From the NCBI GenBank assembly GCA_003427395.1, contig BFEA01001296.1:18212-39675 (forward strand): DNA of 21,464 nt, written 5' to 3'. Each line of letters starts with the position of its first letter. Within the stretch, counting starts at the first letter, position 1. Position numbers and translations under genes: made by a program. Shown here piece after piece: positions 8,021-16,696 of this stretch. This stretch comes from Chara braunii (lineage: Eukaryota > Streptophyta > Charophyceae > Charales > Characeae). The notes beneath the pieces were generated by a model. It was not told the DNA's origin and did not search any database. It saw only the letters and a program-made list of their open reading frames with translations.

Positions 8021-8224
8021 TACCACCCCAAGTTCAGAAGCTCGTAGTGGAGTTTGCAGATGTGCAAGAGGAGCCCAAGGGAAAAGCAAAACGGCCAATC
8101 AAGCATCACATTGAAATAGAGCCAAGTAGCAAGATTCCCAGAGGGCCCATTTATAAGATGTCACAAAACAAGGTAGAGGAGCTAGGGAAGCAGATCCAAG
8201 AGTCGATAGACAAGGGTGGGTTAA
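8021..8224 (+). pseudogene. Ty3 reverse transcriptase, N-terminal part
   Basis: The frame carries EFADVQEEPKGKAKRPIKHH then IEIEPSSKIPRGPIYKMSQN, KVEELGKQIQES and IDKGGL. This matches the conserved Ty3 RT entry region (H-x-I-x-L-x-P-x-S-x-P-x-x-x-PIYRMS-x-x-E-x-x-E-L). The domain is cut at 8224 by a TIR element; its continuation KPSLSPW begins at 9328 in another frame. Confidence 0.85.
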
Positions 8225-8472
8225 ACCACCAGTACACACGAGGCTAAATGTACGAGCCTAAATTTGAATTTTGCCGAGCCTAAGAGAGATCGGTACCGCT
8301 GATGGGAAAATACACGGTGGCACCAGTACCCGCCACTGTAGTTAGACACTGGAAAGCTGTTGATTTCACTCGCGTGCCACCGCAGCCAAGCCTCCTCAAA
8401 GCCAGCCTGTGTATCCCGCCGAATTCGAGCACCTAATGCAAGTTGTTTCAAAGAGATACAGCAACTAAGGAG

Positions 8473-8493
8473 AAAAAAAAAAAAAAAAAAAAA
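8473..8493. repeat. A21 homopolymer
   Basis: A run of 21 A between AG and GGG inside the RT-interrupting TIR element. It may be the tail of a small retroposed sequence within the element or just slippage. Confidence 0.9.
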
Positions 8494-9033
8494 GGGAACT
8501 CTGACGTTTTCTGCTGAGGTTGGCGGCAATAGCACCACGACACATCCCAGTCAGGCCGTGGTCTGAGTGTACTCTAAAAGGAATGCGCCTGTATCTACCC
8601 CAAAACTGTAAAAGACTCATGAAAAAAAAAACAGCAAAACAATGGTCCTACTTTCAGAAAGGCTGGCATCCCCGTGAAAACGGGTGCCTTTCTCTTCTGG
8701 GCACGGATCTCCACTTATTTTGCTGGCAGTCCGTGATGACAGGCGCCAGTGACTGGTTGGGGGCTGCTTGCCCCCAGAGGCATGCCCCTCGATGCATAAA
8801 GACTGCTTTAGACTGTAGATACATGCACGGAGAGGAACGGGCTACCAGGAACAGTTGAAAAACGCCCTGCCTTGCTGGCAAGGCACCTAAAACAGAAAGA
8901 CTCTTTGAGTTCCCTCGAATATGGCCAAGGAATGTGGCCAAATCCATCCAAATCAAACCCAGAAAACCTAGAATATGGAAAGATACACTGCCACCTTTTT
9001 TGTCTTTTCCACAACCAGGCCCAAAGCTTCTCG

Positions 9034-9090
9034 TTTTTCTTTTTCTCTTTTTTTCCTTTTTTTTCTTTTTTTTTTCTTTTTTTTGTTTTT
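9034..9090. repeat. T-rich polypyrimidine tract
   Basis: Almost unbroken T runs with single C interruptions, inside the RT-interrupting TIR element. Explains the Phe- and Lys-rich spurious frames at this place. Confidence 0.9.
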
Positions 9091-9326
9091 CGGACTTTTC
9101 CCTTTTTCTTTGTTGCTATCCCGACGCCATTGATGATGGCTCTGTACGTGAATGTGGAAATGCACGGGCAGGTAGGACAAGCAGGAAAGCTTTAGGCCAG
9201 TTGCCTGTTTTCGATGGGCCCACAAGCCTACTTGCCCGTTGTTTCACCAGGCCGGCCCCGAGCCTCAAATTTCTCTTGTGGCGACAAGTTTACTTTTCTG
9301 CAAGGCTGGGGCCGTGTACTGGTGGT

Positions 9327-9768
9327 TAAGCCAAGTTTATCCCCTTGGCCGTATTATTTGTTCCTAAGAAGGAAGGAGATTTGAGACTATGCATAGACTA
9401 TACAGGTTTGAATGCTATAACGGTGAGGAATGCAAACCGTCCTAGACGAATTGTTCGATAGGTTAGAAGGGTGAAAGTATTTTCCCATGATAGATTTGAA
9501 ACACGAATACCGTCAAATCGAACGAGGTACTGAAAATAAGCCCGAAACAGCCTTAACGACTAGATACAGCCACTACGAATTTAATGTCACGCCTTTCGGA
9601 ATGACTAATGCACCAGCAACCATCCAACATTGTATGAATGACATGTTTAGAGACTGGCTTGATACACTCGTAGTTGTGTATCTAGATAACCACCTTGTTT
9701 TCAGTAAGACTCAAGAGGAGCATGAAGCGCATTTACGCAAAGTCCCAATCAAAGCTGCGAGAAAGTAA
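9327..9768 (+). pseudogene. Ty3 reverse transcriptase, catalytic core, inactivated
   Basis: After KPSLSPW (9329 onward), a shifted frame gives [22 protein letters not shown] further frameshift in the degenerate stretch near 9430-9480 leads to the open frame at 9487: MIDLKHEYRQI (first catalytic Asp present), YEFNVTPFGMTNAPATIQ (RT core motifs) and VVVYLDNHLVFS. The YLDD box reads YLDN (codon 9688-9690), losing one of the two paired metal-binding aspartates. The frame closes at 9766-9768 after one more shift. The enzyme would be dead even without the frameshifts. Confidence 0.92.
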
Positions 9769-10198
9769 GTTCAGTGTTAATCGAAAGAAGTGTGAGTGGA
9801 CAAAGAGACCGGTTGTATATCTCGGTCATACTATAGATGGAAATGGAGTCCAGGCTGATGAGACTGAGATTGCAGCCATTGGAGATTGGCCGATGCCCAA
9901 GAACCTCACCGAATTATGCTCATTCCTAGGACTGGACAATTATTATAAGAAGTTTGTTAAAAATTTCACCACTATCGCAGCACCACTTCATACATTGCTA
10001 AGGAAGAGACCTATTTGGTTATAGGATAAGGGTTGCACTTCATCATTAATAGAGCATCCAGCATGAAGATTGCAGACCCGTCCTTACCACTTGTGGTGAC
10101 AACGGATGCTACCCCGCACAGAATCGGTGATGTACTACAACAGGATGACGACAAGGGCTATAGACCGCTAGAGTTTACATCAAAGAAATGCCTAGGCC
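9750..10198 (+). pseudogene. Ty3 RT thumb/connection and start of RNase H
   Basis: The frame before 10024 reads SKFSVNRKKCEWTKRPVVYLGHTI, then ADETEIAAIGDWPMPKNLTEL and SFLGLDNYYKKFVKNFTTIA, the canonical end of Ty3 RT. After a TAG (10022-10024) another frame carries MKIADPSLPLVVTTDATPH then GDVLQQDDDKGYRPLEFTSKK; TTDA contains the first catalytic Asp of RNase H. Similarity fades soon after TSKK at about 10198, far short of the domain end. The remainder is found on the other strand at 15185 and below. Confidence 0.88.
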
Positions 10199-10807
10199 TA
10201 CACCCTATTGCTACTCCTCATAGCCATGGAGGTTTTCTTCCTCACCCTCCAGCTCCACGCTCAGCAGGATCTCTTCCTACGTTCAGCCTTTGGGCTGAGC
10301 AGCAGCATGACTGCCGGGCCTCACTCAATGTGCCCGAATGATGTACTCTTGCATCTCGGCCTCTGGCCTGCCTTTGGCAGCGGTATCGCTGCCTGTCTGG
10401 TGTGCTAGGCGTACTTGAAGTTCCTGCCTTTTGGTGGGAACATCATTGCAGCCTACATTACTACTTCAGGGCCTGAATCTAACCTGCCCGCTATCTAAGT
10501 ACGGGCCCTGACAACTCGTGACCTTTTTGGAAGCTACCAGGTCTTTCTGAGCCTACCGGACCTCAGTTGGGCCTACCTGAGTCCCATGGGCTAGCCAAAT
10601 TCTACTTAATTCCCTTTCCGTCCTGGGCTTTCCATAAGTCCATCCGGTGTTCAATTTCAGTCCTATCTCTGTGGTTTCCCTATTTCTAATCTGCCCCTTC
10701 CTGGGACACAGAAAACACAGGGTAAGAGTGCAGTTAGTACTCTACACGGCAATCGTCACATAGGGACTTAGACACATGCCGCCAAACAGCATTCTCACTC
10801 AGAACAT

Positions 10808-10890
10808 AGAAATCTTAGCAAATCAAACCATCAATAGAAATCTTACCAAATCAAACCATCAATAGAAATTTTACCAAATCAAACCATCAA
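10808..10890. repeat. 28-bp tandem repeat, three copies
   Basis: Copies at 10808-10835, 10836-10863 and 10864-10890 with unit start AGAAATCTTACC and end AAACCATCAAT. They differ by single bases (TTAGC in the first, TTTTACC in the third); the last copy lacks its final base. Confidence 0.95.
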
Positions 10891-11614
10891 GCTGTGATAC
10901 TCAGAAAACAGCATAATATCAGACTGATTCTGTGCGCGTCACCGCAAATGGAAAAGAGAAGGGGAGCACCTAGAGAAGGGGAGCACCTGCTTGTTGGATG
11001 AATGTTAAACCAGTAGTACACCTGGGCCTGGAGGCGCTGCACTGCGCGCCAAGCTTATCTGAACCATGAGCGGCACACGTTTCTCTGCAATTGACTTCCT
11101 GACACTGTAGGCCTGTTTTTTCTGCAGTGGGGTGGGGTCTCATTTATGAGAAGAGGTGATGACCAGGAAAGTCGCATGTTGCCTGAGGTTCCAACATTGC
11201 AGACGTTGAATGCCCGTCGATGGGCGCTAGAACCCGTAATTTGGTGGCAACTGACAAGCTGTACTATGATGCAAATTCTGCAAGTGCTGTGTTTTCAATT
11301 TTATTCTTGGAAACAGGGTTGCACCGGCGCCGACCGCCGACCGTTTTGTCCCGACCGATCGGCGGTCCGCCGACCAGTCAGAAAACAGGCATCCGCTGCT
11401 TTTATTTTTTTTCTGATTGCGCAGCCTTACTGCGCTTGCTGAGTACAGCCCAAATCCGCAGAGAAACTTTTTGGGAGGGGGGAGGGGTATGGGGGTTGGG
11501 GTTGGAGCATACCTGCAGCGCAAGTGTGCTGGTCACCGATGCGCAAAAAAACAAAAAATAAAAAAATAAGAAAAAAGAGAAAAGAAAAAACGGCTGTTAT
11601 GTGTGAGAACACGC

Positions 11615-11618
<4 letters not shown>

Positions 11619-11676
<58 letters not shown>
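11619..11676. repeat. (GA)n microsatellite running into a G run
   Basis: Unbroken GA from 11619 to about 11669, then eight G. Purine-only on one strand for nearly 60 bp. Confidence 0.97.
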
Positions 11677-12010
11677 AAAATGTAAACAAATAGCTCCTTA
11701 ATATTTATTTCAACCCCCCTGCGGGTTATCCGAGAGAGCCCTGCACACAATCAGCAAGGGCCACGTTGCCATGAACGAGGTAGTAGTCATAGCCATGCTG
11801 AAGTCATGGCACGCCAAGTATATATGCTGTTGATTCACTTTAAGGTCCGTGTTTCAGCAGTTATGGGACCACTGAGCACGTGAGTTTCTGGGCAGTAGCA
11901 GGCCAACTCACCACGTGCTTTTCAGGGCTTCCCTCCACTACAAATGTGCGAAACTAGAATGAATCTTCTGCTAGAACATGGAACCGTACGCCGCCATATG
12001 TTTTGTCACA

Positions 12011-12647
12011 ATTGACCTTGTGGAATACTTCAGCAATTTCCTAATGAGGGGCATGTTGGTAGGCCGTCACCCGGTAGCGTATTAGTGCCTTTCGGCAACT
12101 GTACCATAATGTTAACTCTGCAAGTCTTTTCATGTATTCAATTTTGCCCCCGTTATTTTGGAGATAAAGTCTCCCATGCAGTGGGGCTTATTAGAGAATT
12201 CTCTTCGTATCCAACGAATATATAGCTCGGTTAGCCTACCTGTTTCTCTGGTGTCGATTGAGGCGCGCTAGCGGAATTTCCCAGTTTCGAAATCGGATAT
12301 TATATTATGAAAGCTTTAGACACAAGATATACTCCGTGAGGTGGTTACATGGACGTAGATGATACATTCAGGACCGCTCTCTTTCCATGTCCGTTGGGAT
12401 GCTAACCGTCAAACCTCGAATTGACGGCGCAGTGGCCTCTCCATCAGTCCCCTAAGTGTGGTCAGTACTTGTAACGTTTGTTCAATAGTTCGTCGTGGCT
12501 TTCTTCCCTGTACCTTTCCCCTCGAATTCAGAGAGTTGCCAGCTCTCTTTCAAAGGTGCAGGAATCTATTATTCAGAACTGACCTCGGGGATACTTTAGC
12601 AATTTCCTCGACAGGGGCATGTTTGGTAGGCCGTCACCCGGTAGCAT
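12011..12647. repeat. Pair of ~70-bp dispersed direct repeats
   Basis: 12011-12080 and 12578-12647 share a GACCT..GG-ATACTT-AGCAATTTCCT start, GGGGCATGTT and then TGGTAGGCCGTCACCCGGTAGC. The part following the first copy (12083-12150, CTCTGCAAGT...TTCAATTTT) in turn resembles 11250-11305. So one repeat family is present in at least three partial copies. No open frame is shared; one copy carries an extra T that would shift any frame. Confidence 0.7.
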
Positions 12648-12820
12648 CCCATTTCTTTTTGGTACTTGTGTACCCTACCTGGAAAGCTAACAGATACAGC
12701 AGTACTGGCCCACTGAAGTTTCTATCTGGGCCCAGTCCTTGAGACAGAACCTACGGACCGGCCGACTGGCTGGTCTTCTGATGTGTAAGCCAACCAGTTC
12801 AGTTCAGGAGACAGAATGGT

Positions 12821-12910
12821 GGGAGGGTGCCGGGCTGCCTGAACGCTGATGGGAGGGTGCCGGGCTGCCGGAACGCTGATGGGAGGGTGCCGGGCTGCCT
12901 GAACGCTGAT
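12821..12910. repeat. 30-bp minisatellite, three copies
   Basis: Copies at 12821-12850, 12851-12880 and 12881-12910 start GGGAGGGTGCCGGGCTGCC and end GAACGCTGAT. Only one base differs in the middle copy, so the array is young. The period is divisible by three, so an open frame crosses it, but this looks accidental. Confidence 0.96.
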
Positions 12911-13264
12911 TGGAAGATGTGGCAGGTTGACTCCTTGACTGCCATGAGGGACTCGTGCCCCTGTGCTGGCTGCAGCTGTGGGTATTGGGTAGAGGTAGTG
13001 GGATTGAACCGAGCCTTCTAGGGCAGAAGGAAGTCGGTCAGTGTCGAGTGGAGGCTAGTCATCTGGATTGGGGGTTGTTCTTCGAGGCAGTTTGCTGCAG
13101 TTGAGTCATGGTGTGTTAGTGAAGCATGTGCTTGATCAGACTATGATACAAAATTGAGTTGGGAGACAGGCAGGAGAGGGAGGAGTGGAAGTGTTGTCCC
13201 TACTTGAAACAAAACCAGCTGCTTGATTTGTTGTGGCGGCTGGGTTGACTCTTTTGGGTGAGTT

Positions 13265-13337
13265 GCATTCTTAGCTCAGCTGGATAGAGCAACAACCTTC
13301 TAAGTTGAAGGGCACAGGTTCAAATCCTGTAGGATGC
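13265..13337 (+). tRNA. trnR(ucu): tRNA-Arg(UCU), mitochondrial type, in nuclear DNA
   Basis: Folds as a 73-nt cloverleaf. The seven-pair acceptor stem is GCATTCT with AGGATGC (one G-T pair). The D stem is GCTC/GAGC and the anticodon loop CTTCTAA has TCT at 13299-13301. The T arm is ACAGG-TTCAAAT-CCTGT. One A-A mismatch opens the anticodon stem. No CCA is encoded. The sequence resembles the mitochondrial trnR(ucu) of bryophytes and charophytes, and not plastid trnR as I know it. Only 10 nt separate it from a mitochondrial-type tRNA-Tyr. Probably a nuclear copy of mitochondrial DNA; whether it is expressed cannot be told. Confidence 0.88.
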
Positions 13338-13347
13338 TGAATTCTTC

Positions 13348-13433
13348 GGGGGAGTGGACGAGTGGTTAAAAGCAACGGACTGTAAGTCTGTTGAAGGTTA
13401 TATTTCTACGTAGGTTCGAATCCTGCCTCTCCC
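13348..13433 (+). tRNA. trnY(gua): tRNA-Tyr(GUA), mitochondrial type with long variable arm, in nuclear DNA
   Basis: An 86-nt class II cloverleaf. The acceptor stem is GGGGGAG with CTCTCCC (one G-T pair). The anticodon loop CTGTAAG has GTA at 13382-13384. The long variable arm (GTTGAAGG...CTAC) and the T arm GTAGG-TTCGAAT-CCTGC are intact. Eukaryotic cytosolic tRNA-Tyr has a short variable loop, so the long arm marks it as bacterial or organellar. The wording matches plant mitochondrial trnY more closely than plastid trnY. No intron and no encoded CCA. The discriminator base is T instead of A, a sign of decay or divergence. Together with trnR it forms a NUMT. Confidence 0.9.
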
Positions 13434-13642
13434 TCCTTGGCATGTGAACTGTGAAGTTTGAGTTGATTGGCTGCTGTGAGCACGTTGAGTTGTTCAGAAG
13501 GTACATGCATGGGTGGTTATGCAGGATGATGACAAGGTACATCGATCGGAAGATGGGTGGTTTCATTTGCAAGATAGAGAAGTGATGAACCGGAGCAACA
13601 TGCTGTGCCAAAGCGAGTTCACAATGGAGAGTAGACTATCAT

Positions 13643-13754
13643 CCATCTTTTTTTTTTTTTTTGGCAGATGGACCACGAATCACATATTAAACTGATCAGA
13701 ACAGATACTACACTTGATCTTAGCCAAAAGGCCGAGAAAGGTATGCCATCTTTT
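13643..13754 (-). pseudogene. U2 snRNA retropseudogene, 3'-truncated, with poly(A) tail and target duplication
   Basis: On the minus strand the U2 5' end starts at 13744 (ATACCTTTCTCGGCC) and runs 82 nt through TTTTGGCTAAGATCAAGTG, the branch-point-pairing GTAGTA (13711-13706) and CAGTTTAATAT, into stem-loop II. It stops at 13663 before the Sm site. There it joins a 15-A tail (T run 13648-13662 on plus). The flanks share CCATCTTTT (13643-13651 and 13746-13754), AAAAGATGG on the element's strand, as expected for a LINE endonuclease cut at T/A-rich DNA. Part of this duplication overlaps the tail, so its exact length is uncertain. The missing Sm site and 3' stem-loops make it non-functional. Point differences from plant U2 occur near 13687 and 13695. 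Confidence 0.9.
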
Positions 13755-13959
13755 CGGTATTTGGTGGCTTTTTTTGTTTCCACTACAATAGCTTTATGTA
13801 CATTCTGAGTGTTGCTACCCATTCATGTTTATTTCAGAGACACTATTATGGTATCACCTATAATAGCTCTTTGTTTTTTGAAAGGATGCAGGATTTTGAA
13901 ACACTGCATGATTTTTGCACCTGAATTATCAGACACCTGTAAATATTTTCCAAGGGCTT

Positions 13960-14950
13960 GAGTCGTATTCTTGCTCCTTTACTAAACTCTACACTTGTGT
14001 ATGTAAGTGATTGTCTGATATGATTCCAGGCCACTCTTAAGAGCGTAGTAAGCTAGCATCAGTCTTTCTCCAGCCAAAATCTCCCTCTGTATCATGGGCT
14101 TCTCCCAAGATGATACTCTTAATCTCTTCACTAGAGGGTTCTGGCCATTCATGCGGCTTCTCCTCTACCTTAGCTATCACCTCTCTATAAATGGGATCTA
14201 ACACATAAGCCTCTTGAATCTGCTGCAGCAACGACACCATTGTATTTTCCTTTGAGTCGTATTCTTGTTCCTTTGGCAAACTTCTACACTTGTGTAGGTA
14301 GGCAATACAGTCTGATTTCGTTCCAGGCCACACGTAAGAGCATAGTAAGTTAGTTTAAGTATTTGTCGAGCCAAAATGTCCCTGGGCTTCTCCCAAGATC
14401 TCACACTTAATCTCACTAGAGGGAATGCATAGATTGTCTCGTCCATTGGCTGTGAGGACAAGCAATCCGTCAGCTATCCTATATTCTGGCCATTCATGCA
14501 GCTTCTCCTTTACTTAGCTATCACCTCTCTATAAATGGGATCCAACACAAAAGCCTCTTTGATCTTCTACTGCAACAATGACAACATTGTACTGTCCTCG
14601 AGTCGTATTCTTGTTCCTTTGGCAAACTCTACATTCGTGTACGTAAGTGATACAGTCTGATTTCGTTCCGGGCCACACGTAAGAGCGTAGTAAGCTAGCA
14701 TGAGTCCCTCCACCCAAAATGTCCCTTTATATCATGGGCTTCTCCCAAGATGATACTCTTAATCTCTTCACTGGATGGAATGCATAGATTGTCTTGTCCA
14801 TTGGCTGTGAAGAAAAGCAATTCGTCAACTCTCCTATATTCTGGCCATTCATGCGGCTTCTCCTTTACCTTAGTTATCACCTCCCTATAAATGGGATCTA
14901 ACATATAAGTCTCTTTAATCTTCTATTGCAACGACGACAACATTGTACTT
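13960..14950 (-). repeat. Tandem triplication of a ~345-bp integrase zinc-finger segment
   Basis: On plus, GAGTCGTATTCTTG begins units at 13960, 14254 and 14600; the last ends near 14950. Unit lengths are about 294, 346 and 350. The leftmost lacks about 50 bp covering the ATGCATAGATTG and CCTATATTCTGG parts. Each unit encodes the YNVV linker, the DPIYREV helix and the HHCC site. On the coding strand each unit's end (CQRNKN) joins directly to the next unit's YNVV-like start. Units differ by many substitutions. Confidence 0.88.
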
Positions 14951-15185
14951 TCCTTTTACTGGTTTCAACTCAAAAGTCAAATTGATCAGTAATTCTAACT
15001 CGTTTCTGCAGTTTAGTAGACATAACGGATTGGGTCTTCAACCAGCGTAGGGTCTCGTGATCCGAGTACACTTTAAAATGAGCCTCCCTACTAGATAATG
15101 TTGCCAAGTCTGTAGGGCCACATAAAGAGCGTACAATTCTCTCTTGTAGGTAGAGTCCGCTACTTTAAGCGCCTCATGCCAGGCT
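13960..15185 (-). mobile_element. Ty3/gypsy pol fragment: RNase H C-terminus and integrase zinc-binding domain, three tandem copies
   Basis: Reading the minus strand from 15185: HEALKVADSTYKRELYALYVA and LQTWQHYLVG (RNase H), then, across frameshifts, DHETLRW-like and FELKPVKGKYNVV, which normally leads to the integrase. The integrase N-terminal module follows: DPIYREVITKVKEKPHEWPE, a linker with LCIPSSEEIKSIILGEAHD and GHFGW, SYVWPGTKSDCITYVHEC and CRVCQRNKN. The two His (in EAHD and GHFG) and the C-x2-C form the HHCC zinc site. This module occurs three times in a row. The DDE core is absent: the sequence leaves Ty3 at about 13960. Several stops and shifts make it dead. Confidence 0.85.
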
Positions 15186-15225
15186 ATGGAGGTAGAGGGT
15201 GAAGTGCCTCATGCCAGGCTATGGA
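15171..15225. repeat. 35-bp tandem duplication at the RNase H edge
   Basis: GCCTCATGCCAGGCTATGGA occurs at 15171-15190 and 15206-15225. It lies exactly where the minus-strand Ty3 fragment loses similarity, and the offset of 35 shifts the frame. Confidence 0.9.
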
Positions 15226-16690
15226 GAAGGGTAGTAGAAGGGTGTAGAGGACGAGAAGGGGAGCAAGACAGAGGAACCGACATGAGAGACTCACCTTTGG
15301 CTATGGCGGACCTCCACTTGGTCGGTGCTGCACCTAGAAGGCCTCTATGTGAGTGCTGGCTGATCTTGGACTTCATCTGAGAGTGTGGCTATGGCGGGAT
15401 GAGACGAGAGAGGTAAAGTCATAGTTGTGTTGTCCTCTGAACACCATGAAGAGCATGGATGACCCACCATAGCTGGCGATGCAAGTGCAAGAAGAAGAGT
15501 GAGGTTGAGGCTGAAAGGAGGGCCCTTCAAGTACTGGCAGCGAGGGGGAATGCTTGGACATGGTTCCTGTTCGTTCATTCATTTCTTGTTGTGTTTAGTT
15601 AATTGATTGACTGTTTCAAGAGGAGGACGGGAGAAGACATGAGGGGGAAACCATTGGTTTCAAATTGCGTAATTCTTCTTCTTCTTCTATCCTCTCTTCA
15701 CTCCCTCTTGTAAGTTCAGAAAGTCTTGCTTTTTCTCCCAATTGAGTTTTATATTCTGGATGTAGTAGCATCATAACACATTCCTTTTTTTCCCCAAGGG
15801 CACCGGCGTTGCCCTGACAATATTGTGTGAATTTTTATCCTGCACGCAGTTTGTTCTTTCTTCCTCTGAGGGCACACTCATGTGAGTACTTTCCTCAATC
15901 AACTGAGTCAAATTACGACCACGCATGGATGTATCTGACAGCAATCACATCCAGAGCTCAGTCGGAAAAGTCCTACTGTGAGTATGCCCTGAGAGCAGCA
16001 TGCGGCTGTGAGTGCCACCTTGTCTCTGCAATCAGACTCGCTTTCTTCTTCACTTCGCATGCATGCAAACAGATAGCAATTCACACTGGCGCCAAGCGCC
16101 CACTCAAAGCTCAGAGATATGGAAACCAAGAACACAGTTCAGATGCAAACTCGCTTCATCAGGCTATGGCGCATCAGCGCCTGTACATCCCAACTCTCGT
16201 CACTGTGTCCAATACCACTGTTCGCACATACTCAACTCTGGATCACCCTGGATATCCCACACGCTCCCCTGTATTACACATACACACACTAAGCCTATCT
16301 TCAACCTACAGCGGCTATGGCCGCTCAACTACTACTACTGGCTATGGCTATGTTATCTTCCTTCAGCCCACTTCGCCTCCGAGCGACCTGCAGACCACCT
16401 CGCACAAGACGCTGGGGCAGCGCTTCCGCATGGCTTACACAGCGAATGAATGAATGGCTGGGCGCTGCCTCTTGATTTATACTTCTGTAAGTCGTTGGTC
16501 TGCCCCTTTTTCCACCGGGCCCATGGTGCACACAGTCCCTCATGGTACTTGCTGACTGTGCAAAGTGAGACTGGGATTGGGTACCACTGACTAAGCGAAG
16601 TTGGGACTCCACCACTTGCCCACTTGCCTCTGGTCTGAGTATAAAACGTGAGAAGAACTTGAAAGGCCACTCCCAGTCCTTCCGGAAGTT
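15226..16690. other. Gene-free stretch; open frame of unknown meaning
   Basis: No family recognised. A plus-strand open frame of 208 codons (15827-16453) is the longest. It has no domain, signal peptide or membrane segment that I can name, is rich in Ser, Thr, Tyr and His, and overlaps comparable frames in other phases, so I do not call it a gene. TATAAAA at 16640-16646, about 50 bp before a 31-bp tandem repeat, could be a promoter or the TATA of an LTR. No matching second LTR was seen. Confidence 0.45.
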
Positions 16691-16696
16691 TGCGGA

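Larger units (their letters stand above)
8225..9326. mobile_element. TIR DNA element with TAA target duplication, 1102 bp, inside RT
   Basis: Perfect 13-bp terminal inverted repeats: ACCACCAGTACAC at 8225-8237 and its reverse complement at 9314-9326. TAA flanks both ends (8222-8224 and 9327-9329). Reading TTAA as the target with one fewer base in the element is also possible, which would point to piggyBac instead of PIF/Harbinger. No transposase frame is present. Excision with one TAA brings RT residues DKGGL next to KPSLSPW, apart from a one-base shift. Contains a 21-A run (8473-8493) and a T-rich pyrimidine tract (about 9034-9090). Confidence 0.8.
4825..10198 (+). mobile_element. Decayed Ty3/gypsy LTR retrotransposon, gag to RNase H, with nested insertions
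   Basis: Plus-strand pieces follow in canonical order: capsid (4825-5371), nucleocapsid zinc knuckle (6126-6810), protease remnant (about 6811-6928), protease-RT linker (about 7438-8020), RT start (8021-8224), RT core (9327-9768), RT thumb and RNase H start (9750-10198). RT before integrase, with an RNase H between, is the Ty3 order. Stops, frameshifts and lost catalytic residues break every module. Two TIR elements with TAA duplications sit inside, and 6929-7437 is probably a third insertion. I could not find convincing LTRs, a primer-binding site or a polypurine tract. The integrase part is missing here but a matching part lies inverted at 13960-15185. Confidence 0.85.
10199..13264. other. 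Gene-free, repeat-bearing stretch between Ty3 and the tRNA pair
   Basis: About 3 kb without a gene I can support. It holds a 28-bp tandem repeat (10808-10890), a duplicated GAGAAGGGGAGCACCT (near 10957 and 10975), a (GA)n tract (11619-11669), three members of a dispersed repeat (11230-11305, 12011-12150, 12578-12647) and a 30-bp minisatellite (12821-12910). CAGGGTTGCACCGG at about 11313 resembles a hAT end, but no partner end was found. The frames here are short and featureless. Confidence 0.55.

Noticed and set aside
11313-11400. hAT element starting CAGGGTTGCACCGG
   Set aside because: No matching inverted end or 8-bp target duplication found downstream.
15827-16453. 208-codon plus-strand frame as a gene
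   Set aside because: No domain or start context that stands out, and overlapping frames of 145 and 118 codons exist in other phases. Kept only as a remark in the region entry.
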